Under the pieces are notes generated by a model that saw only the letters and a program-made list of their open reading frames with translations, had not been told where the DNA came from and ran no database searches. From NCBI RefSeq assembly GCF_900177725.1, contig NZ_FXAT01000001.1, positions 496,001 to 560,000 of the forward strand: a stretch of 64,000 nt of DNA. The letters are read 5' to 3'. Below, piece by piece: positions 33,059 to 41,934 of the stretch (position 1 is the first letter of the stretch; every line of letters starts with the position of its first letter). This DNA is from Paraburkholderia susongensis (GTDB taxonomy: Bacteria > Pseudomonadota > Gammaproteobacteria > Burkholderiales > Burkholderiaceae). A program made the position numbers and the translations under genes.

Positions 33059-34522
33059 TTGACCGCTTCCAGCAACGGCTTCTGGCGACATCACCAAAAA
33101 GAACAACGCCTGTCCCTCGACGACATCACCGTCGTCGATCACTCACTCCTGAAGCGTGCCGTCGGCGCGATGGCGCTCGGCAACGCAATGGAATGGTTCG
33201 ATTTCGGCGTGTACAGCTATATCGCCGTCACGCTCGGTAAGGTGTTCTTTCCCTCGTCGAATCCGTCCGCGCAGCTGATCGCCACGTTCGGCACGTTCGC
33301 CGCGGCGTTCCTCGTGCGGCCGATCGGCGGCATGGTGTTCGGACCGCTCGGTGACCGCATCGGCCGTCAGCGCGTGCTGGCGATGACGATGATCATGATG
33401 GCGGCCGGCACCTTCGCGATCGGCCTGATTCCCGATTACTCGACGATCGGCATTCTCGCTCCGGTGCTGCTGCTGGTCGCGCGTCTCGTGCAAGGTTTCT
33501 CGACCGGCGGCGAGTACGGTGGCGCGGCGACCTTCATCGCCGAATTCTCGACCGACAAGCGCCGCGGCTTCATGGGCAGTTTCCTCGAGTTCGGCACGCT
33601 GATCGGCTACGTGCTCGGCGCGGGCACGGTCGCGCTGCTCACCGCGATGCTTTCGAGCGACGCGCTGCTCTCGTGGGGCTGGCGCGTGCCGTTCCTGATC
33701 GCCGGTCCGCTCGGTCTCGTGGGTCTCTACATCCGCATGAAGCTCGAGGAAACGCCCGCGTTCAAGAAGCAGGCCGAAGAGCGCGAAGCGGAAGACCGCG
33801 CGCTGCCGAAGCAATCGTTCCGCCAGCTGCTCGCGCAGCAATGGAAGCCGCTGCTGCTGTGCGTCGGCCTCGTGCTGATCTTCAACGTGACCGACTACAT
33901 GGCGCTGTCGTATCTGCCGAGCTATCTGTCGGCGACGCTGCACTTCAACGAGACGCACGGCCTCTTCCTCGTGCTGCTCGTAATGATCCTGATGATGCCG
34001 ATGACGCTCGCCGCCGGCCGCCTGTCCGACACGGTCGGCCGCAAGCCGGTCATGCTGCTCGGCTGCGTGGGCCTGTTCGCGCTGTCGATCCCGGCGCTGC
34101 TGCTGATCCGCATGGGCACGGTGCTGCCGGTGTTCGGCGGTCTGATGATTCTCGGCATGCTGCTCTCGTGCTTCACCGGCGTGATGCCGTCGGCGCTGCC
34201 GGCGCTGTTCCCGACGAAGATCCGCTACGGCGCGCTCGCGATCGGCTTCAACATTTCGGTATCGCTGTTCGGCGGCACGACGCCGCTCGTGACCGCATGG
34301 CTCGTCGACCACACCGGCAATCTGATGATGCCCGCGTACTACCTGATGGGCGCATCGCTGATCGGCATCGCTTCGGTGCTCGCGCTGCGCGAAACCGCGC
34401 GCAAGCCGCTGCTCGGCTCGGGTCCGTGCGTCGCGACGCGCGCCGAGGCGCATGCGGTGCTGCGTGGCGAACGTGAGGCCGAAGAGATGGATGAGCTCTA
34501 TGCGGCAACGGCGCGCGCATGA
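33059..34522 (+). CDS. proP: MHS family MFS transporter, ProP-like (proline/glycine betaine)
   Basis: The 487-residue product is a 12-helix major facilitator of the metabolite:H+ symporter family, closest in character to ProP, the osmoprotectant symporter. Near the start it has GNAMEWFDFGVYSYIA, then RPIGGMVFGPLGDRIGRQR in the first cytoplasmic loop and GGEYGGAATFIAEF. The C-terminal coiled coil of E. coli ProP is not evident. TTG at 33059 is preferred because GGAG lies eight bases upstream; an in-frame GTG at 32981 lacks this. The gene is monocistronic with its own terminator. Confidence 0.85.
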   Translation: MTASSNGFWRHHQKEQRLSLDDITVVDHSLLKRAVGAMALGNAMEWFDFGVYSYIAVTLGKVFFPSSNPSAQLIATFGTFAAAFLVRPIGGMVFGPLGDRIGRQRVLAMTMIMMAAGTFAIGLIPDYSTIGILAPVLLLVARLVQGFSTGGEYGGAATFIAEFSTDKRRGFMGSFLEFGTLIGYVLGAGTVALLTAMLSSDALLSWGWRVPFLIAGPLGLVGLYIRMKLEETPAFKKQAEEREAEDRALPKQSFRQLLAQQWKPLLLCVGLVLIFNVTDYMALSYLPSYLSATLHFNETHGLFLVLLVMILMMPMTLAAGRLSDTVGRKPVMLLGCVGLFALSIPALLLIRMGTVLPVFGGLMILGMLLSCFTGVMPSALPALFPTKIRYGALAIGFNISVSLFGGTTPLVTAWLVDHTGNLMMPAYYLMGASLIGIASVLALRETARKPLLGSGPCVATRAEAHAVLRGEREAEEMDELYAATARA

Positions 34523-34658
34523 CGGTGCGCGGCGCGCCGCTCGGCTCGCAAGCGGGTGACGGTTGAATGTGGACGGATCGCGCAAGCGACACGGTTCGTA
34601 TCCAGAGAAGCGCTGTGCGCGCACTCCGCGGCAACCACCTCGAGAGCAGTTCCCTCGA

Positions 34659-34690
34659 AACGGGCCGGCGAACTCCGCCGGCCCGTTTTT
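34659..34690 (+). terminator. terminator of the ProP-like gene
   Basis: A 12-base perfect stem, AACGGGCCGGCG (34659-34670) with CGCCGGCCCGTT (34676-34687), is followed by T residues. It sits right at the end of the convergent phosphoesterase gene. Confidence 0.92.
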
Positions 34691-34694
34691 CATG

Positions 34695-35210
34695 TCACGT
34701 CAGCAGCGCATCGAAACTCGCGCTGACCTGTGCTCCGTCGACCATCAGCCTGCCCGCGCACACCGGCAACTTGAACCGCCGTGGCCCCGCGCTACCGGGA
34801 TTGACGAACAGCACGCCGTCGCGCTCGCTGATCGACGGCTTGTGCGAATGACCGCTCACCACCACGGCAATGCCTTCGTCGCGCGGCTCGCAGCCGAGGT
34901 CCGCGATATCGTGCACGACGAGAATCGTCACCTGCTGCACGGCGAGTCTTGCGTGCGTCGGCAGCGGCGCGGCCCAGGCGCCGGTGTCGTTGTTGCCGCG
35001 CACCGCCGTGACCGGCGCGATTTGCGCGAGCGCATCGAGCACCGCCGGATTGCAGATGTCGCCTGCGTGAATGATCGCGTCGCAGCCGTCGAGATACTGG
35101 AGCGCTTCGGGACGCACGAGATTGTGCGTGTCGGAGATGAGCCCGATGCGGTTCACGCGCGAAGAGGAATGCAAGTGCGGGTTGTGCGAAGAAGTCATGT
35201 GATCCGGCAT
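34695..35210 (-). CDS. YfcE-type metallophosphoesterase
   Basis: The 171-residue product is a calcineurin-like phosphodiesterase of the YfcE/MJ0936 type. The metal motifs are all present: GLISDTHN, IIHAGDI, VRGNND, and VVSGHSHK with NPGSAGPRR after it. It probably hydrolyses phosphodiesters in the cytosol; the natural substrate is unknown. An in-frame ATG at 35198 (MTSSH) is an equally good start. The upstream permease-like gene is on the same strand and starts 14 bases away, so this gene may end that operon. Confidence 0.88.
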   Translation of the reverse strand: MPDHMTSSHNPHLHSSSRVNRIGLISDTHNLVRPEALQYLDGCDAIIHAGDICNPAVLDALAQIAPVTAVRGNNDTGAWAAPLPTHARLAVQQVTILVVHDIADLGCEPRDEGIAVVVSGHSHKPSISERDGVLFVNPGSAGPRRFKLPVCAGRLMVDGAQVSASFDALLT

Positions 35211-35223
35211 CGCTCGAAGTACC

Positions 35224-36030
35224 TCATTCGGCCTGCGGCCCGGCCAGTTCGCGCGCCTCGGTCTCGCTGCGCCGCGGTGCGCCGAGCATGCGCCGCGTCA
35301 ACCCCTGCACGGCGACCGACACCAGCGCCGCGCACGCGAAGCTCGCCACCACGCCGTATTGCGGCAGCAGGGTCGCGGTCACGGCGAAGAACGCCGCGAA
35401 CGAGCCGCGCCCGACCACCATGCCGCGCATCAGCAGCGCGACGAAGTCCGCGCCGTGCGCCCGCTGCGCCGACACCGCCAGCACGATGCCGAGCAACGGA
35501 AACACCGAGAGCACCCCGCTCCACACCGCGCCCATCGACGCGGACAGCGTGGTCACCGCCACCGTCAGCAGCGCGCCCGCGAGCATGCGCACGGCCAGAT
35601 CTGCGAGCCCGGCGCGCGCCGCGGGCACGTGGCCCGTCACGCGCGGCAAGCTGCTCCGCGACACCGCGACGGCCACGCAGGCCGCCGCCACGGCCCAGCC
35701 GAGCGAGCCGGGCAGCCGCACGAGCAACAGCGCGGCGCCGAGCCAGCCGGCCATGCCGGCGAGAAGCGCGAGCGGCCAGCCCGTGCGCCGGCAGGTCCAC
35801 GCGTAGGCGAGATTGAACGCTTCCGACGCGGCGATCGCCGCAATCGACGCCGCCGACGCCTGCGCCGCGAACGACGGCCCGCGTTCGAGCGCGAGCAGCA
35901 GCACGATCGGTCCGGCGACGAGCGGCAACCCCGCGAGCCATCCCGCGACCGAGGGGCCCCACGCGCGCGCGGCCGCCGTCAGCGCGGCAAGAAAGGCCGG
36001 CACCAGTACGAGCTTGAGCGCGAGCAGCAT
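35224..36030 (-). CDS. conserved multi-pass membrane protein
   Basis: The 268-residue product is very hydrophobic, with about eight predicted helices, and starts MLLALKLVLVPAFLAALTA. It resembles small permease-like proteins of unknown function with internal duplication, but I recognise no named family. The ATG at 36030 is two bases after the stop of the TMEM175 gene, so translation is probably coupled. Its role may be linked to that channel; this is inference. Confidence 0.7.
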   Translation of the reverse strand: MLLALKLVLVPAFLAALTAAARAWGPSVAGWLAGLPLVAGPIVLLLALERGPSFAAQASAASIAAIAASEAFNLAYAWTCRRTGWPLALLAGMAGWLGAALLLVRLPGSLGWAVAAACVAVAVSRSSLPRVTGHVPAARAGLADLAVRMLAGALLTVAVTTLSASMGAVWSGVLSVFPLLGIVLAVSAQRAHGADFVALLMRGMVVGRGSFAAFFAVTATLLPQYGVVASFACAALVSVAVQGLTRRMLGAPRRSETEARELAGPQAE

Positions 36031-36032
36031 GC

Positions 36033-36608
36033 TCAGCCCTCCAGCACGTGTTCGATCCGCCGGTCCGGCACGAACCACCATGCGGCGGCAAGCGCGTAGA
36101 GCGCGGCCGACACCCACGGCACGACGAACGCGAGTCCGATGCCGAGCAGATAGATGACGACGGAAACCTTGCCCTTGAAGTCGTTGCCGATCGCCTTGGC
36201 GATCGCCGAATCGCGGCCGTGCTCGTCAATCAGCGCGTGGGCCAGAATGAAATACGCCACCGCGCACATGAACAGCACGACGCCGTACATCGCGGTCGGC
36301 CACGCGGTGAGATGGTTTTCGCCGGCCCAGTGCGTGACGGCCGGCAGCAGCGACAGCCAGAACAGCAGATGCAGATTGGCCCACAAGACCCGGCCGTTGA
36401 CCTTCTGCACCGCATGGAACATGTGATGGTGATTGTTCCAGTAGATGCCGACGTAGATGAAGCTCAGCACGTACGCGCAGAACACCGGGATCACTGGGCG
36501 CAATGCCGCGAGATCGTGACCTTCCGGCACCCTCAGCTCGAGCACCATGATCGTGATGATGATGGCGATTACGCCATCGCTGAAGGCTTCGACGCGTCCC
36601 TTACCCAT
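36033..36608 (-). CDS. TMEM175 family potassium channel-like protein
   Basis: The 191-residue product carries the prokaryotic TMEM175 signature R-x-x-x-F-S-D in the first helix (RVEAFSDGVIAIII), six membrane segments and the typical length. Bacterial members form tetrameric potassium-leak channels lined by hydrophobic residues of helix one. The start is set at ATG 36608, right before the signature; the frame is open upstream but unconserved. It is the first gene of a tight operon with the membrane protein at 35224-36030. Confidence 0.85.
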   Translation of the reverse strand: MGKGRVEAFSDGVIAIIITIMVLELRVPEGHDLAALRPVIPVFCAYVLSFIYVGIYWNNHHHMFHAVQKVNGRVLWANLHLLFWLSLLPAVTHWAGENHLTAWPTAMYGVVLFMCAVAYFILAHALIDEHGRDSAIAKAIGNDFKGKVSVVIYLLGIGLAFVVPWVSAALYALAAAWWFVPDRRIEHVLEG

Positions 36609-36738
36609 GCGAGGTCCCGGAGATGAATGCGATTGGGCGCACAGACCGTCCGCGCCGTGCGGACGAGCCGCGCCGCTGCCGATTATCGGCGATGCTGTAA
36701 GGCTTTGTCGATGCGCGCGAGCGGACCGCCTGGGCCGC

Positions 36739-37143
36739 TCAGGCCGCGGGAACACCCGGGTAATGGACCGCGAGCCAAACGCTCGGCTCCGTGTCGCTCG
36801 TCCATGCGACGCGATGCCGGCAATGCGCTTCGATCAGCACATGGTCGCCTGGATTCATGGGATGCGGCGCCGTATCGCCTTCGAATTCGAGCACCGCCGC
36901 GCCTGCGAGCAGCACGACCCATTCGGCGCGCGGACTGTCGTACCAGAAGCCGGGCGGGCTCGCCTGCCCGGTCGAGACGATCCGCTCGATCGTCACGCCG
37001 CGCTGCTCGACGAGCGTGTCGAAGTGCTCGCCGGACTCCGAGCCGGACTCCGAGGCGGCGGCAGAGGCAACAGCAGCAACAGGGGCGAACAGATTGCCGC
37101 TCGCGCGCGCGGGTTTCGGTGCGGGTTTCGGTGCTCGTGTCAT
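36739..37143 (-). CDS. cupin domain protein
   Basis: The 134-residue product has an Ala/Pro/Ser-rich head of about 40 residues followed by one cupin barrel (WVVLLAGAAVLEFEGD; MNPGDHVLIEAHCRHRVAW). The His residues of motif 2 could hold a metal. The reaction is unknown. It lies 22 bases downstream of the flavoprotein gene on the same strand, so an operon is likely. Confidence 0.75.
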   Translation of the reverse strand: MTRAPKPAPKPARASGNLFAPVAAVASAAASESGSESGEHFDTLVEQRGVTIERIVSTGQASPPGFWYDSPRAEWVVLLAGAAVLEFEGDTAPHPMNPGDHVLIEAHCRHRVAWTSDTEPSVWLAVHYPGVPAA

Positions 37144-37165
37144 GGATCGTCTCCGCGTGCGCCGC

Positions 37166-38566
37166 TCACTGCATCGGCTCGAGTCCGTCGAGCAGCGTCG
37201 GCACGAGCTCGCTGATCGTCGGATGCACGTGCATCGCGAACTGCAAGGTCGGATACGGCGCGCCCGCGGTCATGATGTCGATGAACGTATGGATCGCCTC
37301 GTCGCCCTCGGTGCCGTGAATCGCCGCGCCGAGAATCTGCTTGCTGTGCGCGTCGGCGAGCACCTTCATGAAGCCGTCGGTTTCGCCGCGCTCGCGCGCG
37401 CGGCCCACGCGCGACATCGGCATCGTGGCGATCAGCGCGTCGCGGCCGCTCCTGCGCACCTCGTCCTCCGACATGCCGACGCGCGCGAGCGGCGGATCGA
37501 CGAACACCGCGTAGGCCATGATCCGCGTGTCGACGCTGCGCGCGGCGCCATCGAGCAGATTGGCCGCGACGATCTGGTAATCGTCATAGGACGTATGCGT
37601 GAAGGCGCCGCGTCCGTTGACGTCGCCGATCGCCCACACGCCCGGCACGCTGGTGCGCAACTGGCCGTCGACGGAGATCATGCCGTGCCCGTCCGTTTCG
37701 ATGCCGGCGGCTTCGAGGCCGAGGTCGTCGGTATTCGGCCTGCGGCCGGTCGCGAACAGCAGGTGCGAGGCCTCGAGCGCCGGAATGTTCTGCTCGAAGC
37801 CGATGCACACCTCGTTCGCGCGATGCGGATGCGGCTCGACCCGTGTCGGCTGCACGCCGAACTGGAACTCGACGCCATCGCCCGCGAGCACCTTGCGCAC
37901 CGACTCCGAGAAATCCGCATCCTCGCGATTGAGCACTCGCTCGCCGCGCACGAGCACGGTCACGCGGCTGCCGAACCGGCGAAACACCTGCGCGAATTCG
38001 AGCGCGATGTAGCTGCCGCCGACGATCGCGAGATGGCCCGGCAACTCGGCCAGTTCGAGCAGCGTCGAATTCGTGTAGTACGGAATCCGCTGAATGCCTT
38101 CGAGCGGCGGCACGACCGCGCGCGTGCCCGTGTTGATGAAAATCTCGCCGGCGCTGAGCTCTTCGAGCAACTGGCCGTCGAAACCGGTGATCGCGAGCGT
38201 ATGCGCCCCGGTGAAGCGCGCGTGGCCGTTCAGTACGGTCAGGTTCCTCGTGCCGCGCAGCCACTTTTCGACGCCGCTGCGCGACTGTCCGATGATCTGA
38301 TCCTTGCGCGCCTTGACCGCCGCCAGATCGACGCTGACCGGACCGCCCACCCGCACGCCGAGTTCGGCCGCATGGCGCGCCACATGCGCCGCGCGGGCGC
38401 TTGCCACATACGATTTGGTCGGCGTGCATCCGACGTTCACGCAGGTTCCGCCAAACTCCGCGCGTTCGATGACCGCGGTTCGACGGCCGCTTTGAGCGAG
38501 GCGCACGGCAAGCGGCGAGCCGCCTTGTCCCGTGCCGATCACGACTGCGTCGAAGTGCTGTGGCAT
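37166..38566 (-). CDS. mercuric-reductase-like FAD-dependent disulfide oxidoreductase
   Basis: The 466-residue product is a class I pyridine nucleotide-disulfide oxidoreductase. The FAD motif VIGTGQGG is at the N-terminus, the redox pair in GGTCVNVGCTPTK (Cys near 42 and 47), the NAD(P) motif in IVGGSYIALEF, the second FAD motif in AIGDVNGRG, and the dimer-interface catalytic HPTISE near the end. It lacks the N-terminal metal-binding domain and C-terminal Cys pair of MerA, so mercury reduction is unlikely. The ATG at 38566 has GGGAGAA upstream. The substrate is unknown. Confidence 0.88.
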   Translation of the reverse strand: MPQHFDAVVIGTGQGGSPLAVRLAQSGRRTAVIERAEFGGTCVNVGCTPTKSYVASARAAHVARHAAELGVRVGGPVSVDLAAVKARKDQIIGQSRSGVEKWLRGTRNLTVLNGHARFTGAHTLAITGFDGQLLEELSAGEIFINTGTRAVVPPLEGIQRIPYYTNSTLLELAELPGHLAIVGGSYIALEFAQVFRRFGSRVTVLVRGERVLNREDADFSESVRKVLAGDGVEFQFGVQPTRVEPHPHRANEVCIGFEQNIPALEASHLLFATGRRPNTDDLGLEAAGIETDGHGMISVDGQLRTSVPGVWAIGDVNGRGAFTHTSYDDYQIVAANLLDGAARSVDTRIMAYAVFVDPPLARVGMSEDEVRRSGRDALIATMPMSRVGRARERGETDGFMKVLADAHSKQILGAAIHGTEGDEAIHTFIDIMTAGAPYPTLQFAMHVHPTISELVPTLLDGLEPMQ

Positions 38567-38893
38567 GGCAATTCTCCCGGGGCGGGGTGCAGGTCGTAGC
38601 ATCTTACGCTTTGTGCTACGCGCTGCCATGCCGGGTTGTGCGCTGAATGTGCGCTGATTGCGTGCTGGCTGCGCACTGCCTGGGCGCTGATTACAGCCTT
38701 GATTGTGGCCCTGATTGCGGCCCCACCACGCGCTTCGATGCGCGTTGCGCGCTTTGCCGTACTGAGGGATGTGCCGCGTTGCGCGGCGTTGAGTATGCTG
38801 TGGAGCCCGTGCAAACAGCCACCCGCCGCCTGGCGGGAACGTTACGAACGGGTACGAACGACTACGAGTGGCTACGCACGCCCCATATGCCTC
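38567..38893. other. intergenic region without a visible gene
   Basis: These 327 bases upstream of the flavoprotein gene contain several GC-rich imperfect repeats of GCGCTGATT/GCCCTGATT type (38640-38720). I see no convincing gene or terminator. Confidence 0.4.
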
Positions 38894-39082
38894 TTACGCG
38901 TGGCAATGCGCCGCGCAGATCAGCTCGCGCGAGCGTTGCAGCGCGGCCTGCGCACCACGAGCCGCGAACACCCAGCCCACCTGGCCGAGATTGAAGTCCT
39001 GCGACACCATCACCTGCATGAGCGCGACCATCGGCAGCACGACCGATGGCCGGTAAAGCTGGTTTCTGATCAACTCTGACAT
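38894..39082 (-). CDS. small conserved-looking hypothetical protein
   Basis: A 62-residue product starts MSELIRNQLYRPSVVLPMVA and has a hydrophobic middle and a charged end with Cys and His. The call rests on a good ribosome site (GGGAG, seven to eight bases before ATG 39082) and on composition unlike a shadow frame. It could be a small membrane-associated protein. Family unknown. Confidence 0.5.
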   Translation of the reverse strand: MSELIRNQLYRPSVVLPMVALMQVMVSQDFNLGQVGWVFAARGAQAALQRSRELICAAHCHA

Positions 39083-39382
39083 GACGAACTCCCATCGCGC
39101 GACGCCGCTTCGGCACCACGCCTGATTACGTTTCGATGGAAGCATTCTAGGGAGCGCGCCGCCGCCGATAAATACCGGCAACGCGAAGTCACTTGTTCAG
39201 CAATCTGAACAATCGTGTTCCGGGCTTGCCGCCGTGACGGCTTGCCCGCGCGGGACAGGCCCGGCGAGCGCCGGGACAGCGGCGGGACAGCCCTATGGCA
39301 GCGCCGGGACGGTGCCACGGTAACGCCAGGACAACGCCACGGCGCTGCCCGGGCAGCGCCTGAAAGGCGCACCTGCGGCACC
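39083..39382. other. GC-rich intergenic region with degenerate repeats
   Basis: Between the small ORF and the end of the GGDEF-EAL gene lie 300 bases holding repeats of GCCGGGACAGCG type (39255-39360). They could form several stems, but none has a T tail. No gene is seen. Confidence 0.4.
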
Positions 39383-41734
39383 TCAGGACGCCTTCGCCAT
39401 CCCCACCATCTGCGCGTCGCCCAGACTGCGCGCATAGGCGCTCGCGCCGACCGGCCGGCTATACAGATAGCCCTGCTGCTTGTCGCAGTCGATCGCACGC
39501 AGAAACGCCGCCTGCTCGGCGGTCTCGACGCCCTCCGCCGTCACGTTCATGCCGAGCGAGTGCGCCATCGCCACCACTGCCTGCGTGATCGCGATCGAAT
39601 CGCGATGATCGGGCAGCCCCGCGACGAACGAACGGTCGATTTTCAGGTTATGCAGCGGGAAGCGCTTCAGATACGACAGCGACGAATAACCGGTGCCGAA
39701 GTCATCCACCGAAATGCGCACGCCCATCGCGCTCAGCGCGCTCAGCATCGGCAGCACGGTGTCGCTGTCGCTCATCAGCAGACGCTCGGTGATCTCGAGT
39801 TCGAGCGCCACCGGCTCGAGCCCGGACTGCGTGAGGCAGCGCTCGATGCGCTCGAGCAGGCCGTCGTTGAATTGCCGCGGCGAGAGGTTCACCGCGACGA
39901 TCAGATGCGGCGCGAGCGTGCGCCGCCATTGTGCGACCTGCTCGCAGGCGCGCTCGAGCACCCAGTCGCCGATCTCGACGATGAGCCCGGCGTCTTCGGC
40001 GACCGGAATGAATTCGCCCGGCGACACATTGCCGAGTTCGCTGTTGTACCAGCGCAGGAGCGCTTCCGCGCCGATCGTGCGGCCGTCCTGGCTGTCGACG
40101 ATCGGCTGGTAGACGAGGCTCAGCTCGTCCGCGGCGAGCGCGCGCCGCAGCGACTGCTCGATCGTGAAGCGCCGCTGCAGATGCTGGTTCAGCTCGGCGG
40201 TGAAGAACTGGAAGTTGTTGCGGCCGCGCTGCTTCGCGTGATACATCGCCGAGTCGGCGTTGCGCATCAGCGTGGCGACGTCCTGGCCGTCCTCGGGAAA
40301 GAGGCTGATGCCGACCGACGCGCCCAGGTAGTACTCGTTGCCCGCCACCGCAAACGGCACCGCGATCATGTCGAGGATCCGGTGCGCGAGGGCGATCAGC
40401 TCGCCGGTATTCGCGTACGCGCTCACCACGATCACGAATTCGTCGCCGCCGACCCGCGCCAGCGTATCGCCGCGCCCGACGCAGGCGGACAGCCGCTCGG
40501 CGACGCTGCACAGGAGCGCGTCGCCGGCTTCGTGGCCGGCGGTGTCGTTGACCTTCTTGAAGCCGTCGAGATCGACGAACAGCACGGCGACGCTCGCGAG
40601 CGCGAGCGCATCGTCGCTGATGCCGCGCGGCTCGAACAGGTCGCGCATCCGCTCGGTCAGATAGGCGCGGTTGTAGAGGCCCGTGAGCGAGTCGCGAGTG
40701 GCGAGAAACCTGAGCTGGCGCTGCGCCTCGCGCACCGGGCCGATGTCGGAGAACGAGATCAGCACCGAGTCCGGTTCGCCATCGCCGGGCCGCACGATCG
40801 GCACGACGTTCTCGGTGATCCACACAACCTCGCCATCGGTCAGCTCGACGCCGATCGTCACGCCGAGCATCGGCTTGCCGGTCGCGAAAACCTGCTCGGT
40901 GGGGCGGTGCGCATCGGGAATGAACGAGCCGTCTTCGTTGAACGCGCGTGTTATCACGGTGGCAATGCGCTGGCCGACGATCTGCGGCGTGACGCGCAGC
41001 ATGCGTTGCGCGCTCGGATTGCAGGCGAGCACCACACCGGTGCGCGACTGCACGACGATGCCCTCGCTCAGATGATCGACGACGAGCCGGTGCCGCTCCT
41101 CGCTATGCGCAAGACGCTGCGTCATCTCGTCCTGATGGACCGCGAGGCCGACGCTGCTGCCGATGTCGCGCAGCATCGCTTCTTCTTCGGGGGTGGGGCG
41201 CCGCGTGCTGCGGTAGTACACGGCGAACGCGCCGAGCACGACGCCGGCGTCGTTCTCGAACGGCACGGACCAGCACGCGCGCAGGCCGTGCGGCAAGGCG
41301 AGATGCCGGAAGTCCTCCCAGAGCGGATCGGTTTCGATGTCTTCGACGATGACGAGACGCCGGTCGAACATCGCGGTGCCGCACGACCCGACTCGCGGGC
41401 CGATCTCGGCGCCGCCGATCGCCGCGCTGAACGCGGGCGGCAGCGACGGTGCGCCGCCCACCCGCAGGTGCACGCCGTCGGGGTCGAGCAGCAGGATCGA
41501 GCAGGATGCGCCTTCGCCAAGCAGCGCCTCGGCGCGGCGGCATACCTCGTCGAGCAATTCCGGCAGCGGCGTGTTGCGGGTGATGAGGCGCAACACGCTG
41601 CGCTCCGACGCGAGCACCTCTTCGGCCCGTTCCGGCCGGTAGCGGGCGCCTTCCGGGACACTTTCAGCGGCGCCTTCCAGGGCGCCTTCTGAAGCAGCTC
41701 CCGTCCTGCCACCTGACGTCGCTTCGCCAATCAT
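39383..41734 (-). CDS. GAF-PAS-GGDEF-EAL cyclic di-GMP protein
   Basis: The 783-residue cytosolic product has a GAF domain (about 46-200), a PAS domain (about 210-335), a GGDEF domain with intact GGDEF at 429-433, and a C-terminal EAL domain. The EAL catalytic set is complete (EALLRW, NLSPRQF, ELEITE, DDFGTGYSS, KIDRSF, AEGVET). The GGDEF inhibitory site reads GRGD where RxxD is expected, so product inhibition may be lost. Either synthesis or breakdown of cyclic di-GMP, or both, is possible. The ATG at 41734 follows a GGGGG stretch; 31 codons upstream are unlikely to be translated. Confidence 0.92.
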   Translation of the reverse strand: MIGEATSGGRTGAASEGALEGAAESVPEGARYRPERAEEVLASERSVLRLITRNTPLPELLDEVCRRAEALLGEGASCSILLLDPDGVHLRVGGAPSLPPAFSAAIGGAEIGPRVGSCGTAMFDRRLVIVEDIETDPLWEDFRHLALPHGLRACWSVPFENDAGVVLGAFAVYYRSTRRPTPEEEAMLRDIGSSVGLAVHQDEMTQRLAHSEERHRLVVDHLSEGIVVQSRTGVVLACNPSAQRMLRVTPQIVGQRIATVITRAFNEDGSFIPDAHRPTEQVFATGKPMLGVTIGVELTDGEVVWITENVVPIVRPGDGEPDSVLISFSDIGPVREAQRQLRFLATRDSLTGLYNRAYLTERMRDLFEPRGISDDALALASVAVLFVDLDGFKKVNDTAGHEAGDALLCSVAERLSACVGRGDTLARVGGDEFVIVVSAYANTGELIALAHRILDMIAVPFAVAGNEYYLGASVGISLFPEDGQDVATLMRNADSAMYHAKQRGRNNFQFFTAELNQHLQRRFTIEQSLRRALAADELSLVYQPIVDSQDGRTIGAEALLRWYNSELGNVSPGEFIPVAEDAGLIVEIGDWVLERACEQVAQWRRTLAPHLIVAVNLSPRQFNDGLLERIERCLTQSGLEPVALELEITERLLMSDSDTVLPMLSALSAMGVRISVDDFGTGYSSLSYLKRFPLHNLKIDRSFVAGLPDHRDSIAITQAVVAMAHSLGMNVTAEGVETAEQAAFLRAIDCDKQQGYLYSRPVGASAYARSLGDAQMVGMAKAS

Positions 41735-41934
41735 ATATGAGCCCCCAACCCAACATCGGCAACTTAGTGTACGCGGCACAGCAGGGTTGAAGTGAACCCG
41801 GCGTGGAATATCTGCAACGTATCGCATGCGTGTGGCGGCGCGACGGGGTGCGCTGGCGCCGCCCGCCGCCGCGCCATCATTGCATCGGGGCTACGGCCTT
41901 GGAGATGCCCAACGTCTTCAGCGCGTCAGCCGAC

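Noticed and set aside
37166..38566. True mercuric reductase (MerA)
   Set aside because: The N-terminal metal-binding domain, the C-terminal Cys pair and neighbouring mer genes are absent.
39215..41692. 825-codon frame on the plus strand opposite the GGDEF-EAL gene
   Set aside because: Shadow of a clearly conserved gene; Arg/Ala/His bias and no recognisable domain.
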